A DNA stretch of 64,000 nt from Flavobacteriales bacterium (GCA_018335925.1 JAGXRF010000001.1:78734-142733); one strand, 5' to 3'; counted from the first letter of the stretch, positions 29,378 to 40,407 are shown. The notes: generated by a model from the letters alone, not told the origin. Numbers and translations are program-made.

Positions 29378-31228
29378 ATGTCGGATCAAATTCAATATAA
29401 CGAAGATAACATACGCTCTCTTGATTGGAAAGAACACATCAGAATGCGTCCGGGGATGTATATCGGAAAGCTAGGGGATGGTTCCTCACCTGATGATGGT
29501 ATTTACATATTATTGAAAGAAGTTTTAGACAATTGTATCGATGAGTTTGTGATGGGTGCTGGTAAAACTATTGAGGTTACCTTGAAAGACAAATTGGTAA
29601 CTGTAAGAGACTACGGAAGAGGCATTCCGTTAGGAAAAGTAGTTGATGTAGTTTCTAAAATGAATACAGGTGGCAAATACGACTCTAAAGCATTCAAAAA
29701 ATCGGTGGGATTAAATGGGGTAGGAACCAAGGCAGTAAATGCATTATCCACTTTTTTTAGAGTAGAATCTGTAAGAGACAACAAACAAAAGGCAGCTGAA
29801 TTTAGTGCAGGCGATTTGGTTTTAGAAGAAACTGAACAAGAATCTACCAAACGTAGAGGAACCAAAGTTGCTTTTGTTGCCGATGAGACGATTTTTAAAA
29901 ACTACAAATATCGTCAGGAATACATCGTTAAGATGCTTAAAAACTATTGCTATCTTAACACTGGGTTGACCATTTATTACAACGGAGAAAAATTTATTTC
30001 TGAAAACGGATTGAAAGATTTGTTGGAAGAGAATATTTCGGAAGAAGACATGGTATATCCAATTATTCATTTGATTGGAGACGATATTGAAATGGCATTG
30101 ACCCATAGCAAAACCCAATATTCTGAAGAGTATTATTCGTTTGTGAACGGACAAAATACTACACAAGGAGGCACCCATTTGAATGCCTTTAGGGAAGCAG
30201 TTGTAAAAACCATACGCGATTTTTACAACAAAAACTTTGAAGCCTCGGATGTGCGAAAATCTATTGTTTCTGCCATTTCCGTAAAAGTGGAAGAACCTGT
30301 TTTTGAATCGCAGACCAAAACCAAATTAGGTTCTACTGATATTGGGCCACAAGGCCCATCCGTAAGAAGCTTTATTGGAGATTTTATTGGAAAGCAACTC
30401 GACAACTTTTTACATAAAAATCCGGAAGTTGCAGATGCCTTGTTACGAAAAATATTACAAGCTGAAAGAGAGCGAAAAGAATTATCAGGAATAAGAAAAC
30501 TAGCAAAAGAGCGTGCCAAAAAAGCAAGTTTGCACAACAAAAAATTACGCGATTGTCGGGTCCATTTAACCGATGCCAAAAACGATCGTTGTTTGGAAAG
30601 CACCTTGTTTATTACCGAAGGGGATTCCGCTTCGGGTTCCATCACCAAGTCAAGAGATGTCAATACCCAAGCGGTTTTTAGCTTGCGAGGAAAGCCCTTA
30701 AATTCGTATGGTATGACCAAAAAAATTGTCTACGAAAACGAAGAGTTTAATTTATTACAAGCTGCTTTAGACATTGAAGAAGATATTGGCAATTTACGTT
30801 ACAACAACATTGTAATTGCTACCGATGCCGATGTGGATGGGATGCACATTCGGTTGCTTTTGATTACTTTCTTTTTGCAATTTTTCCCGGAATTGATCAA
30901 AGAAGGACATTTGTTTATTTTACAAACTCCTTTGTTTAGGGTTCGTAACAAAAAAGAAACCATTTATTGTTATTCTGAAGATGAACGTAAAGCTGCGATT
31001 GAAAAGCTAAAACCTAAGCCGGAAATTACCCGATTTAAAGGTTTGGGAGAAATTTCTCCGGATGAATTCAAGCATTTTATTGGGCAAGATATGCGTTTAG
31101 ACCCAGTGATGTTAGACAAAGCGATGAGTATTGAAAAGCTTCTTGAGTTTTACATGGGAAAAAATACTCCGGAACGACAAGAATTTATCATTGACAATTT
31201 AAAAGTAGAATTAGATGTGGTGGAGTAA
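29378..31228 (+). CDS. parE: DNA topoisomerase IV subunit B
   Basis: The ATPase subunit of topoisomerase IV, which decatenates daughter chromosomes. The 616-residue protein has the GHKL ATPase motifs ([34 protein letters not shown]), the transducer domain and the Toprim motifs ITEGDSASG near residue 412 and [12 protein letters not shown] near residue 488. It ends with RFKGLGE and a short tail. It is followed by a lipoprotein gene overlapping by 14 bases and then parC, forming one operon. Confidence 0.95.
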   Translation: MSDQIQYNEDNIRSLDWKEHIRMRPGMYIGKLGDGSSPDDGIYILLKEVLDNCIDEFVMGAGKTIEVTLKDKLVTVRDYGRGIPLGKVVDVVSKMNTGGKYDSKAFKKSVGLNGVGTKAVNALSTFFRVESVRDNKQKAAEFSAGDLVLEETEQESTKRRGTKVAFVADETIFKNYKYRQEYIVKMLKNYCYLNTGLTIYYNGEKFISENGLKDLLEENISEEDMVYPIIHLIGDDIEMALTHSKTQYSEEYYSFVNGQNTTQGGTHLNAFREAVVKTIRDFYNKNFEASDVRKSIVSAISVKVEEPVFESQTKTKLGSTDIGPQGPSVRSFIGDFIGKQLDNFLHKNPEVADALLRKILQAERERKELSGIRKLAKERAKKASLHNKKLRDCRVHLTDAKNDRCLESTLFITEGDSASGSITKSRDVNTQAVFSLRGKPLNSYGMTKKIVYENEEFNLLQAALDIEEDIGNLRYNNIVIATDADVDGMHIRLLLITFFLQFFPELIKEGHLFILQTPLFRVRNKKETIYCYSEDERKAAIEKLKPKPEITRFKGLGEISPDEFKHFIGQDMRLDPVMLDKAMSIEKLLEFYMGKNTPERQEFIIDNLKVELDVVE

Positions 31229-31802
31229 AAACTTATCAATAGGAATACTAATTTGCTTTGTTTTGATTGGATGCAAAAAAGAACAAAGTATTGAAATTCC
31301 GAATAATACGGAACTTGCAGAATTCATTTTTCCGTTTAATATAGAAGAAATTGGTTCTGCTACTTTTTATTCGTATTACAATAGATGGATGATACAAGAA
31401 GAGGAGTCTTTTTCGGTAGAATGGGAAGATACGTTACAAGAAAATCCAGATTTTCCGTATGATAACAAATATTTAAAAAATAAAGTAGAATTAACACCTG
31501 AAGAAATTGAATTGTTTTACAAGGGCTTGTCAGGAAATATGAATTCCAATAAAAAAATAATTTCTTCCGATTGTTTTGAACCAAGACAACTATTACTTTT
31601 TCGAAACAAAGAGGATAAATTTCTGGCACATGTTGAATGGTGTTGGGAATGTAATACTTTTCAAGTATCAAAAAATTTACAAGGTATCCCTCTGGAAAAT
31701 GTGTTGCAATGGTCAGGGTGGATGCTACAAAAAAAATGGATTTCCAACAAAGACATTTCAGTAAATAGAGAAGAAGAAATCATACAATTCAAACAACTAT
31801 AA
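31215..31802 (+). CDS. Hypothetical lipoprotein between parE and parC
   Basis: A 195-residue protein with a lipoprotein signal peptide (lipobox LIGC, Cys20) followed by KKE. It is probably membrane-anchored. The mature part is rich in aromatic residues and acids ([24 protein letters not shown]) and matches no family I recognise. The reading frame starts inside parE (14-base overlap) and ends 19 bases before parC, so it is co-expressed with topoisomerase IV. The link to decatenation is unexplained and probably only positional. Confidence 0.75.
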   Translation: MWWSKNLSIGILICFVLIGCKKEQSIEIPNNTELAEFIFPFNIEEIGSATFYSYYNRWMIQEEESFSVEWEDTLQENPDFPYDNKYLKNKVELTPEEIELFYKGLSGNMNSNKKIISSDCFEPRQLLLFRNKEDKFLAHVEWCWECNTFQVSKNLQGIPLENVLQWSGWMLQKKWISNKDISVNREEEIIQFKQL

Positions 31803-31821
31803 TAGCTTAGTCTGATTAAAA

Positions 31822-34464
31822 ATGATAGAAGACAACACCAATATACCAGCAGATGATCATTTGGAGTTTGTACCTGAAAACCAAGAAAATTTGGAACAAA
31901 CGGATACTATTACCAAAGTCACCGGTTTATACAAAGATTGGTTTTTAGATTACGCATCGTATGTTATTTTAGAACGTGCCGTTCCTGCTATTGAAGATGG
32001 TTTTAAACCCGTGCAACGCAGAATCATGCACTCTATGAAAGAGTTAGATGACGGTAGGTATAACAAAGTTGCAAATATTGTTGGGCATACCATGCAATAC
32101 CACCCCCACGGAGATGCAAGTATTGCAGATGCTATGGTACAAATCGGACAAAAAGATTTGTTGATTGACACCCAAGGAAACTGGGGAAACATTTTAACTG
32201 GTGATGGTGCAGCTGCTTCTCGTTACATCGAAGCCAGAATCAGTAAGTTTGGTTTGGAAGTATTGTATTCTCCAAAAATTACCGAATGGCAATTATCTTA
32301 TGATGGCAGAAGAAACGAACCCATCAACCTTCCTGTAAAATTCCCACTATTATTGGCCCAAGGAGCTGAAGGGATTGCGGTTGGTTTAAGCACCAAAGTA
32401 TTGCCTCATAACTTTTTAGAGTTGATAGATGCTTCTATCAAAATTCTTAAAAACAAACCTTTTACTTTGTACCCTGATTTTCCAACGGCAGGAATTGCAG
32501 ATGTTTCCAATTACAACGATGGCATGCGTGGTGGAAGGGTGCGTGTAAGAGCAAAAATTTCGCAGTTAGACAAACAAACTTTGGTAATTACCCAAATTCC
32601 TTTTTCAACCAATACTTCTAGTTTGATTGATAGTATATTGAAAGCCAATGAAAAAGGAAAAATTAAAATTAAAAAAATCGAAGACAATACCGCAGCAGAA
32701 GTAGAAATATTAATTCATCTACCCCCAGGTGTTTCTCCAGATAAAACTATTGATGCCTTGTATGCATTCACTGCATGCGAAACTTCGTTAGCACCTTTAG
32801 GATGCGTGATTGAAGATAACAAACCTCGATTTGTTGGAGTTTCAGACATGCTAAAAATTTCTACTGCCAGAACAGTGGACTTGCTGAGACAAGAGTTAGA
32901 AATCGAGTTGAATGAATTGCAGGAAAAATGGCACTTTTTGTCGTTGGAACGCATCTTTATTGAAAACAGAATTTACCGCGATATTGAAGAGGAAGAAACT
33001 TGGGAAGGTGTGATTCGTGCAATAGATGACGGTTTAAAACCTCATATCAAACATTTAAAACGTACAGTAACTGAAGAAGATATAGTTCGTTTGACAGAAA
33101 TTAGAATCAAAAGAATTTCTAAGTTCGATATTGACAAAGCCCAACAAAATATCGAGGCTTTGGAAGGAGAGATAGAGCAAGTGAAGTTTCACTTAGAGCA
33201 TATTATTGACTTTGCCATCAATTATTTTCAAAACTTAAAAGAAAAATATGGCAAAGGCAGAGAGCGTCAAACCGAATTAAGAAGTTTTGATACCATCGAA
33301 GCTACGAAAGTGGTGTTGCGTAACACCAAACTTTACGTGAATCGTGAAGAAGGTTTTATGGGAACCGGGCTTAAAAAAGACGAGTATGTGGCAGATTGCT
33401 CGGATATTGATGATGTGATTGTGTTTTTACGAGATGGAAAAATGATGGTAACCAAGGTAGATGACAAAAAGTTTATTGGGAAAGACATCATTCATATTGC
33501 TGTATTTGACAAAAGCGATAATCGTACGGTGTACAACATGATTTATCGCGATGGCAAAAACGGAGCATCTTTTATCAAACGATTCAACGTAACAGGGATT
33601 ACTCGCGATAAATTTTACGATTTAACCCAAGAAAAGCCTGGTTCGCAAACTTTGTATTTTTCTGCCAATCCTAATGGTGAAGCCGAAGTAGTCACCATTT
33701 TATTGCGTCAGGTAGGAAGCATCAAAAAATTAAAATGGGATGTGGACTTTGCGGATATTGCCATCAAAGGTAGAAGTGCTCGTGGTAATACGGTAACCAA
33801 ATACGCTATCAAGAAGATTGAATTGAAAGAAAAAGGAATCTCTACTTTAAGACCTCGTAAAATTTGGTTTGACGAAACCGTACAACGTTTGAATGTTGAT
33901 GGAAGAGGAGAACTTTTAGGAGAGTTTAAACCTAATGACCGATTGTTGATTATTCATCAATCCGGAAAATTAAAAACAGTTATCCCCGAACTAACGCTTC
34001 ATTTTGAAGAGGATATGATTGTTTTAGAAAAATGGATTCCGAACAAACCAATTAGTTGTATTTATTTTGATGGGGAAAAAGAGCGATTTTATGTAAAACG
34101 ATTTGTGGTTGAAAACGAAAATAAAGAAGAAATTTTCATTACCGATCACCCCAAATCGTATGTGGAACAAGTATTTACAGATTGGAAACCTGTAGCAGAG
34201 GTTGTTTTTGCCAAAGTAAAAGGTGCTGCAAAAGATCCGCAAACCATTATGTTAGAAGAATTTATTGCTGTTAAAGGCATCAAAGCTTTAGGAAACCAAT
34301 TAACAATCGAAAAAGTAAAACAAATCAACCGTTTAGAAGCTATTCCCTATGAGCCCCCTGTTGCTGAAGAACCCGAAGAAATGGAAGTAAAAGAAGAAGA
34401 AAATATAACGGACGATAATGGAGAATTTCCAACGGAAGAAGACGGACAAATTACCTTATTTTGA
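31822..34464 (+). CDS. parC: DNA topoisomerase IV subunit A
   Basis: The DNA-cleaving subunit of topoisomerase IV. The 880-residue protein shows the breakage-reunion domain with EDGFKPVQRRIMHSM, YHPHGDASIADAMV and the catalytic tyrosine near residue 135 (AASRYIEARISK). The central coiled coil lies near residues 430-480. A C-terminal domain with degenerate beta-pinwheel blades follows, with a strongly acidic tail (EEPEEMEVKEEE). Length and tail fit Bacteroidota ParC. Its stop TGA overlaps the start ATG of the next gene (TGATG). Confidence 0.95.
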   Translation: MIEDNTNIPADDHLEFVPENQENLEQTDTITKVTGLYKDWFLDYASYVILERAVPAIEDGFKPVQRRIMHSMKELDDGRYNKVANIVGHTMQYHPHGDASIADAMVQIGQKDLLIDTQGNWGNILTGDGAAASRYIEARISKFGLEVLYSPKITEWQLSYDGRRNEPINLPVKFPLLLAQGAEGIAVGLSTKVLPHNFLELIDASIKILKNKPFTLYPDFPTAGIADVSNYNDGMRGGRVRVRAKISQLDKQTLVITQIPFSTNTSSLIDSILKANEKGKIKIKKIEDNTAAEVEILIHLPPGVSPDKTIDALYAFTACETSLAPLGCVIEDNKPRFVGVSDMLKISTARTVDLLRQELEIELNELQEKWHFLSLERIFIENRIYRDIEEEETWEGVIRAIDDGLKPHIKHLKRTVTEEDIVRLTEIRIKRISKFDIDKAQQNIEALEGEIEQVKFHLEHIIDFAINYFQNLKEKYGKGRERQTELRSFDTIEATKVVLRNTKLYVNREEGFMGTGLKKDEYVADCSDIDDVIVFLRDGKMMVTKVDDKKFIGKDIIHIAVFDKSDNRTVYNMIYRDGKNGASFIKRFNVTGITRDKFYDLTQEKPGSQTLYFSANPNGEAEVVTILLRQVGSIKKLKWDVDFADIAIKGRSARGNTVTKYAIKKIELKEKGISTLRPRKIWFDETVQRLNVDGRGELLGEFKPNDRLLIIHQSGKLKTVIPELTLHFEEDMIVLEKWIPNKPISCIYFDGEKERFYVKRFVVENENKEEIFITDHPKSYVEQVFTDWKPVAEVVFAKVKGAAKDPQTIMLEEFIAVKGIKALGNQLTIEKVKQINRLEAIPYEPPVAEEPEEMEVKEEENITDDNGEFPTEEDGQITLF

Positions 34465-34871
34465 TGAGCCAAACTTTGCCAACATACCAATTGATTGAAC
34501 TTCCGGTTGTAAAAGAACCCCGAGGAAATTTAGCTATTATTGAAAAGGAAGTAATTCCTTTTGCAATGCAAAGAGTATATTTTTTGTACGATGTGCCAAG
34601 TGGTTCAGAAAGGGGAGGGCATGCCCATAAAACCCTTCAGCAATTATTAATTGCAACTTCAGGTAGTTTTGATGTGGTTTTACATGATGGAAAACAAGAA
34701 AGCCTTGTTACTTTGAACCGTCCGAATGTTGGATTATTGATTTTACCCGGGACTTGGCGAGAAATCAAAAATTTTTCTTCCGGTTCGGTTTGTTTGGTTG
34801 TGGCCTCGGAAGTGTATGATGAAGAAGACTACATTCGTGATTTTGATTTGTTTTTGCAATACAAACAATAG
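34464..34871 (+). CDS. WxcM/FdtA-like cupin, probable dTDP-4-dehydro-6-deoxyglucose 3,4-ketoisomerase
   Basis: A 135-residue single-domain cupin. FdtA-type enzymes move the keto group of dTDP-4-keto-6-deoxyglucose on the way to 3-amino-3,6-dideoxyhexoses for surface glycans. The family pattern is clear: EPRGNLAIIEKEVIPF, QRVYFLYDVPSGSERGGHAHK, SGSFDVVLHDG and LILPGTWREIKNFSSGSV. The ATG at 34464 overlaps the parC stop. Partner genes (RmlA, RmlB, an aminotransferase) are not in the window, so the sugar precursor must be made by unlinked genes. Confidence 0.85.
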   Translation: MSQTLPTYQLIELPVVKEPRGNLAIIEKEVIPFAMQRVYFLYDVPSGSERGGHAHKTLQQLLIATSGSFDVVLHDGKQESLVTLNRPNVGLLILPGTWREIKNFSSGSVCLVVASEVYDEEDYIRDFDLFLQYKQ

Positions 34872-34876
34872 GATTT

Positions 34877-35896
34877 ATGGATATTCTCATCAAATCTTTT
34901 AATCGACCTTATTATTTAGACAGATGTTTGCAGTCTGTATTTCAATATGTAACCGGTTACCAAAAGATTATTTTGTTAGAAGATGGGACACCAGAAATTT
35001 TTCTGAATAAAATTTTAGAGAAATATCCATCTATTCAAATAGAATACTCCAGAGCATATTCTATCAAATCAGAAGCTGCCATACAAGGATTGGCATCTTC
35101 GAATAAAGATATTCCTGCACCTTTATGGGTAAAAGCAGCTCAACTAGCAAGCGATTTTTTTGTGTTGTTAGAAGATGATATGTGGTTTACCCAAGCTGTT
35201 GATTTAAATAGTATTTTCAAAGAAATGCAAAAAAATCAAGTTTGGATGACCAAATTGTTTTGGTTAGGAAATCCAAGGTTAATCCAACACAAACAAAAAA
35301 CACCTCTTGAGCAAATAGATTTGTTAGAACCAAAATTAACTTCTAAAAAACCATTTTGGTATTATATCAATTACTACCGTTTTCAACGTTTGCATTGGTG
35401 GAAAAAACGCATGGGATGGTACAACGAAAATGATAAACTAGCCTATTACACCATTTATGGAGTTGCCGGAATGGTATTTGAAAAAAAATATTTTTTACAA
35501 TTGTGGGATGCTAACCAACGTAGAGTGAATGAAAACCAACAATTGTTACATGCCATTCAAACTTGGAAAGATAGCAACTACCTTGGCAAGTTTGCCAAAA
35601 CGAAATATGAAGTCATTCAAACCGGCTTTATTTCAGCTGCTACAAATAATGACAAGGAACATTTTAAAAATCAATTAAACATTCCTATCTGGAATTTGTT
35701 TTTAAACCAACTATGGTTACGAGAAGCCTTTGATGTGATGGATAACTTTCCAAAAGATTTTTCAAAAAAATATATCCAAAAATTGATTTTAGATAATGGA
35801 AATCCTTTTCCGGATTGGATTTATTGGCATGAAGAATTTGTAGACATGTTTAAAAAAATTGGATGTTTTTCCGAAAAAAAACCAACACTTTCATAA
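34877..35896 (+). CDS. Glycosyltransferase, GT-A type
   Basis: A 339-residue protein that opens like a family 2 glycosyltransferase (MDILIKSFNRPYYLDRCLQS) and has an acidic DxD-like motif at LLEDDMWF near residue 97. The rest is rich in aromatic residues (KPFWYYINYYRFQRLHWWKK) and has no membrane segment. It probably transfers a sugar to a lipid-linked glycan at the cytoplasmic face. Donor and acceptor are unknown. It lies five bases after the FdtA-like gene and 11 before the flippase gene. Confidence 0.75.
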   Translation: MDILIKSFNRPYYLDRCLQSVFQYVTGYQKIILLEDGTPEIFLNKILEKYPSIQIEYSRAYSIKSEAAIQGLASSNKDIPAPLWVKAAQLASDFFVLLEDDMWFTQAVDLNSIFKEMQKNQVWMTKLFWLGNPRLIQHKQKTPLEQIDLLEPKLTSKKPFWYYINYYRFQRLHWWKKRMGWYNENDKLAYYTIYGVAGMVFEKKYFLQLWDANQRRVNENQQLLHAIQTWKDSNYLGKFAKTKYEVIQTGFISAATNNDKEHFKNQLNIPIWNLFLNQLWLREAFDVMDNFPKDFSKKYIQKLILDNGNPFPDWIYWHEEFVDMFKKIGCFSEKKPTLS

Positions 35897-35907
35897 CTCA
35901 TTAATAA

Positions 35908-37344
35908 ATGAGCGAGACTCCCCACCATAAAAACATTTTAAAGGCAACCGGAATTTTTGGTTTTGCTCAAGTGCTTCAAATGGGGGTACAAGTAATTACT
36001 ACCAAAGTAGTGGCAAATATTCTTGGTCCAAGTGGTATTGGCTTGGTTGGAATGTTCCAAAATGTGTTGCAATTAATTTTAACTGCAGTAGGGTTTGATT
36101 TGCTAAAAGTAGGCACTCGAGAAATTGCACTGAATTCTTCCGAACCTATGAAATACCAAAAAATCACGGAACAGCTACTAAGAATAGGTATTTTGGTTGG
36201 TTTTTTAGGTGCATTGGTTTCCATAGCTTTTGCCCAATTTTGGAGTCAGTTTTTTTTTGACACCAAAGCATATACTTCTTGGTTTTACTATTTTTCAATT
36301 TATTTTTTTGCATGGGGACTCACACAAGGTAGAATTGCTTTGTTACAAGGATTGCGAAAAGTAAGAGTTTATGCAACTTTTCAAGTAGTTCAAGTAGTTG
36401 TACTTTCTGTTTTGAGCATTCTTCTGTATCACAATTTTGGTTTGCAAGCAGTTTGGATGGTCATCTTAGCAGGTGCATTGGTACCTATGATTTTGGTATG
36501 GTATTTTACCAAGGAAGAAAAAATATATTGGAGTTGGAACTTTTTACATCTTTCCCAAACCTATCAAAATAATCAAGCAATCATTCATTTAGGATTGTTG
36601 TTATCTGTCAATGCAATCATTGGGCAACTTTGCTTTTTAGGTATCCGAAGTTTTTTACAACACCAAGATAATTTTGCATTGGTTGGGTATTACGAGGTAA
36701 GTCAAGCATTGTTGGTAAAATACATGGGAATGTTGTTTGTAGCCATGTCCTATGATTTTTACCCTAAACTGACTTCTTATATTTCAGAACCAAAAAAAGC
36801 AAATAAACTCATAGAGCATCAAATAGAAATTGCCATGTATTTATTGGCTCCTGCCATAGCTGTCTTTTATGTAATAGGGGAGTATTTGGTTCCGTTGTTA
36901 TACTCAAATGACTTTTTACCAGCATTAGAAATTTTACAATTTGGTTGGTTGGTTTTACTTTTAAAAGCTTTTACTTTTCCTGTCGGATTTTACGCTTTGG
37001 CCAAAGGAGACAAAAAAACATTCTTTTGGCAAGAATTGTTAGGTGATTTTGGCAACTTAATATCAAGCTTAATAGGTTATACTTATTTTGGTTTAATCGG
37101 ACTTGGATTAGGGTGGGTTATTAGCTATTTATTGTATGGAGTTATTGTTTATGTAATACTTTACAAAAAGTATTCCTTTGAACTTAATTACAATGCATTA
37201 GAAAAATACTTCATGCTGATTCTAGCTGTTTTTACATTAGGAGCATTACACTATTGGAACCTATGGCAGTGGTTACAATGGATACTTGTGTTTACAATTG
37301 TAACTTACAGTTTACGAAAGTTAATTTTAGTTTGGAAACGTTAA
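35908..37344 (+). CDS. O-antigen/polysaccharide flippase, Wzx-like
   Basis: A 478-residue membrane protein with about 12-14 helices in the MATE/MVF superfamily arrangement. It opens with LKATGIFGFAQVLQMGVQVI and GPSGIGLVGMFQN, which is typical of O-antigen translocases. These move undecaprenyl-linked repeat units to the periplasmic side. Its place among glycosyltransferase genes supports a role in a Wzx/Wzy-type surface glycan; no Wzy polymerase is recognisable in the window. Confidence 0.85.
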   Translation: MSETPHHKNILKATGIFGFAQVLQMGVQVITTKVVANILGPSGIGLVGMFQNVLQLILTAVGFDLLKVGTREIALNSSEPMKYQKITEQLLRIGILVGFLGALVSIAFAQFWSQFFFDTKAYTSWFYYFSIYFFAWGLTQGRIALLQGLRKVRVYATFQVVQVVVLSVLSILLYHNFGLQAVWMVILAGALVPMILVWYFTKEEKIYWSWNFLHLSQTYQNNQAIIHLGLLLSVNAIIGQLCFLGIRSFLQHQDNFALVGYYEVSQALLVKYMGMLFVAMSYDFYPKLTSYISEPKKANKLIEHQIEIAMYLLAPAIAVFYVIGEYLVPLLYSNDFLPALEILQFGWLVLLLKAFTFPVGFYALAKGDKKTFFWQELLGDFGNLISSLIGYTYFGLIGLGLGWVISYLLYGVIVYVILYKKYSFELNYNALEKYFMLILAVFTLGALHYWNLWQWLQWILVFTIVTYSLRKLILVWKR

Positions 37345-38229
37345 TCAGCTTATTAAACTCTTTTGAATACGATAAATGAGCTGTTGATAATATAACCAAA
37401 GAATCCAATTCCATTTGAATTTACTTTGCTCGTGCATCACTCTTTTAAATAAAGCACGATTCCATAATTGGTTGGATTGATTTTCAAAAAATGCCTTTTT
37501 TAATATTTTTAAAGTGCACCAATTAATTTGAAATGCTTTGAAGTGAAAAGGATGATAAAAATAGCTTTCCAACGATTTTTTATGTACTATTCTTTTTACA
37601 ATGAATTCTGGAGTATAATCTACTTCAAATAATCTGGTTGCTCTGATCCAAAAATCTAAATCTTCGTACATCAAACTCTCGTCATACCCATTTAAAATTT
37701 GGTAAACTTCTTTTTTATACAATGCTGATACGGTACACAATTCAAAATCTGCTCCCTGCATTGCTTCCGTAATTTTTCCGGTAGGAGGAACTTGGTTTTT
37801 GGGTAGATAATTTTTGATCCAAGTATGGTCTTCTTTAATAAATTGGGCATTTCCGAAAACAATCCCACAATGTTGATACGTAGAATTCTGAAAAGCTTTT
37901 ACCAAATGTTGAATGGCTTTTGGAAACAATATATCATCAGCTGCCAAATCCATGATATAATCACCATCTGCTTGAAGAAGTGCTTGGTTGAAACTTTTAT
38001 TTAACCCTAAATTTCTTTGGTTTCTCCAATATTTTAAATTCGGTAAGGCATTTTGCTTTAACCAATTTACCATTTTTTGAAAAGAAGTGTCTGTAGAGCA
38101 ATCATCCACCAAAATAAGTTGGATATTGGAATACTCTTGCTTTGCGACAGAATCCAAACAGTCCTCTACATATTTCTCGTGGTTATAAGAAGTACAAATG
38201 ATGGTAACCAATGGCAATGGATTCTGCAT
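37345..38229 (-). CDS. Glycosyltransferase family 2
   Basis: A 294-residue GT-A glycosyltransferase with VTIICTSYNHEKYVEDCLDSV at the start, ILVDDCSTD near residue 38 and the DLAADD nucleotide/metal motif near residue 95. YEDLDFWIRATRLF follows near residue 185. It is on the minus strand, convergent with the flippase gene (ends are adjacent), and divergent from the next GT4 gene. It likely adds a sugar to the same surface glycan. Confidence 0.9.
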   Translation of the reverse strand: MQNPLPLVTIICTSYNHEKYVEDCLDSVAKQEYSNIQLILVDDCSTDTSFQKMVNWLKQNALPNLKYWRNQRNLGLNKSFNQALLQADGDYIMDLAADDILFPKAIQHLVKAFQNSTYQHCGIVFGNAQFIKEDHTWIKNYLPKNQVPPTGKITEAMQGADFELCTVSALYKKEVYQILNGYDESLMYEDLDFWIRATRLFEVDYTPEFIVKRIVHKKSLESYFYHPFHFKAFQINWCTLKILKKAFFENQSNQLWNRALFKRVMHEQSKFKWNWILWLYYQQLIYRIQKSLIS

Positions 38230-38266
38230 GAAAAATGTATATTTACGTAAAATTACAATTTAATTG

Positions 38267-39355
38267 ATGAAACCTAAAAAGCGTGTCGTTTTTTTAGCAT
38301 ATTCCATGTCGGGTGGAGGTTTGGAAAGTCAAATTGCAACTCTTACCAATGCTTTTTCAAAATTGGAGGAAGTAGATGCCACTTTACTTTTATGGAATAA
38401 CGAAATAGGTTTCGACTCCTCCATTTCCTTGATTAATTTAGAATTACTTTTCCCGGGAAGTTCCATTTGGGTAAAAATAAAAAAGTATTTATTCATTAAA
38501 AACTATTTAAAAGAGGAAAAAATTGAGGTTATTATAGATTTGCGACATAGAACCAAACCTTGGTTAGAGGTATTTTTATCTTATTTTTTGTTTACCATAC
38601 CTACCATAGCAACCGTTCACAGCATCGATTTAAAAGCGTATGGTTTTCAAAAAAAAGGCTTGGTGCCATGGATATTCAATCAAAACAAGCATTTGGTGTG
38701 TGTTTCTAATGGTATTGAAAATCAAATCCGATATCAATTCCCTCAAATCAAATCTGTTCAAACAATATATAACATAGTTAACGCCTCATTGGTGAATTCA
38801 AATATCTTGGTTGATTTACCAGAAAAGTACCTATTGTATGCTGGTAGAATTCACAGTCCGGAAAAACAGGTAAAAGAATTGATCGAATGTTATGCCAAAT
38901 CTCAAGTTTACAAGAATGGAGTTCATTTGGTGCTTTTGGGATGGGACGGAAGTCAAATGGAATTACACCAATTGGCTAAGAATTTGGAAATATCTCATTT
39001 GGTACATTTTTATCCGTTTCAAAAAAATATTGGAGTGTTTTATAAAAATGCATTATTTACCTTATTATGTTCCAAATGGGAAGGTTTTGGTTTAACTTTG
39101 GTAGAATCTTTACAGTGCGAAACTCCTGTGGTTAGTTTTGATTGTGCTTATGGACCTTCGGAAATTATCATAGATGGCGTGAATGGAGTATTGGTTGAAA
39201 ACCAAAATTTTGATGTTCTTTCAAAAGTAATAATGGAATTGTCCGTGAATGAAGAACTATTAAATGGATTGAAGAAAAATGCTTTAACTAGCATAGAAAA
39301 ATTTTCAGAAGCAACTATATGCAAGCAATGGATGGTGCTAGTAAACAGATTATGA
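38267..39355 (+). CDS. Glycosyltransferase family 4
   Basis: A 362-residue GT-B glycosyltransferase. The N-terminal domain opens with RVVFLAYSMSGGGLESQIA. The C-terminal donor domain shows LLYAGRIHSPEKQVKELIE, then LLCSKWEGFGLTLVESLQCETPVVSFDC with the E-x7-E retaining motif. I start at the ATG at 38267; a TTG precedes it by one codon. Its stop overlaps the start of the following GT4 gene (ATGA), so the two are coupled. Confidence 0.9.
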   Translation: MKPKKRVVFLAYSMSGGGLESQIATLTNAFSKLEEVDATLLLWNNEIGFDSSISLINLELLFPGSSIWVKIKKYLFIKNYLKEEKIEVIIDLRHRTKPWLEVFLSYFLFTIPTIATVHSIDLKAYGFQKKGLVPWIFNQNKHLVCVSNGIENQIRYQFPQIKSVQTIYNIVNASLVNSNILVDLPEKYLLYAGRIHSPEKQVKELIECYAKSQVYKNGVHLVLLGWDGSQMELHQLAKNLEISHLVHFYPFQKNIGVFYKNALFTLLCSKWEGFGLTLVESLQCETPVVSFDCAYGPSEIIIDGVNGVLVENQNFDVLSKVIMELSVNEELLNGLKKNALTSIEKFSEATICKQWMVLVNRL

Positions 39356-40407
39356 AGCAAAAAAAACTATTATTTTTAATGCCATTTTTTTACGGCATTG
39401 GAGGTGTGGAAAAAGTAATTCAACAAAGGTTGCTTTTTTTACAACCGTTTTTTCAAATAAAAGTGATAGAATCCAATCCAAATTCAAACATTGAAATTCA
39501 AAACAAATTTCCATTTGAAGTCATACGAATCCAAAAAAAAGACAATAAATTTTCACGTTTTCTTACTTACGTTAAAGAATGTAAAAAAATTATTGAAACG
39601 TATCAACCAGATGAAATTATGGTGTTAGACAATGGCTGGAAAGGTTGGTTTTTCCCACAATTAATCAAAGGTGTTCCAATTAATTTTGAATTACATGCAG
39701 TGCTACCAAAACCCAGTAAAAATTTTATAATCTATACTTTTCAAAAATTCATTTATCAAAAGTTATTAAAAAAGTTTGATCGGGTGTTTTTTATAAATTT
39801 ACCTATGGCAAACCAGTGGAAGCATAACCAAAAGACGATTATTCCGAATGGAATTCAGTTGACAAAGGAAAGTTTTCAACCTAAAGAAAACCAATGTATC
39901 TTATGGGTTGGAAGAGAATCGGAAGAAAAAGGATTGGAAAACATGTTGAAAATTTGGAAAGTTTTGGCTCCAAAATATCCGGATTGGACTTTAAAACTTT
40001 TTACTCCTTTTAAAATTCAAAACGATTTATTTTACCAGTTAAACCAAAAAATTCGGATGGAAAATATAGTTGGAGAGTCCAATATTTCCAGTATATACAA
40101 ACATGGTGCTGTTTATTGCAATACTTCATTTACAGAGTCATTCGGAATGAGTATTTTGGAAGCAATGCATTTTGGATTAGCCGTTATTTCATTTGATTGT
40201 GATTACGGACCTAGAGAACTAATTGAATCAGAAGTTAATGGAAAACTAATAACTGGTTTTGATGTTTCAGAATACAGCTGTCAATTAGAGTATTTAATAA
40301 ATCACCCTGAAAAAAGATTGGAATTAGGAAAAAAAGCTTTTGAAAAAAGTAAACAATATCAAATTATTTCAATCCATAAAAAATGGTTGGAGGTATATCA
40401 AAATTAA
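39352..40407 (+). CDS. Glycosyltransferase family 4
   Basis: A 351-residue GT-B enzyme with LFLMPFFYGIGGVEKVIQQ at the start, LWVGRESEEKGLENMLKIW near residue 185 and the donor motif FTESFGMSILEAMHFGLAVISFDC with E-x7-E spacing. The ATG at 39352 overlaps the stop of the upstream GT4 gene; an earlier in-frame start inside that gene would add unlikely residues. The 3' end overlaps the convergent GT2 gene by four bases. Substrates are unknown. Confidence 0.9.
   Translation: MKQKKLLFLMPFFYGIGGVEKVIQQRLLFLQPFFQIKVIESNPNSNIEIQNKFPFEVIRIQKKDNKFSRFLTYVKECKKIIETYQPDEIMVLDNGWKGWFFPQLIKGVPINFELHAVLPKPSKNFIIYTFQKFIYQKLLKKFDRVFFINLPMANQWKHNQKTIIPNGIQLTKESFQPKENQCILWVGRESEEKGLENMLKIWKVLAPKYPDWTLKLFTPFKIQNDLFYQLNQKIRMENIVGESNISSIYKHGAVYCNTSFTESFGMSILEAMHFGLAVISFDCDYGPRELIESEVNGKLITGFDVSEYSCQLEYLINHPEKRLELGKKAFEKSKQYQIISIHKKWLEVYQN

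Noticed and set aside
30223..30720. 165-codon minus-strand frame inside parE
   Set aside because: Antisense to conserved topoisomerase coding sequence; its composition follows from the parE codons.
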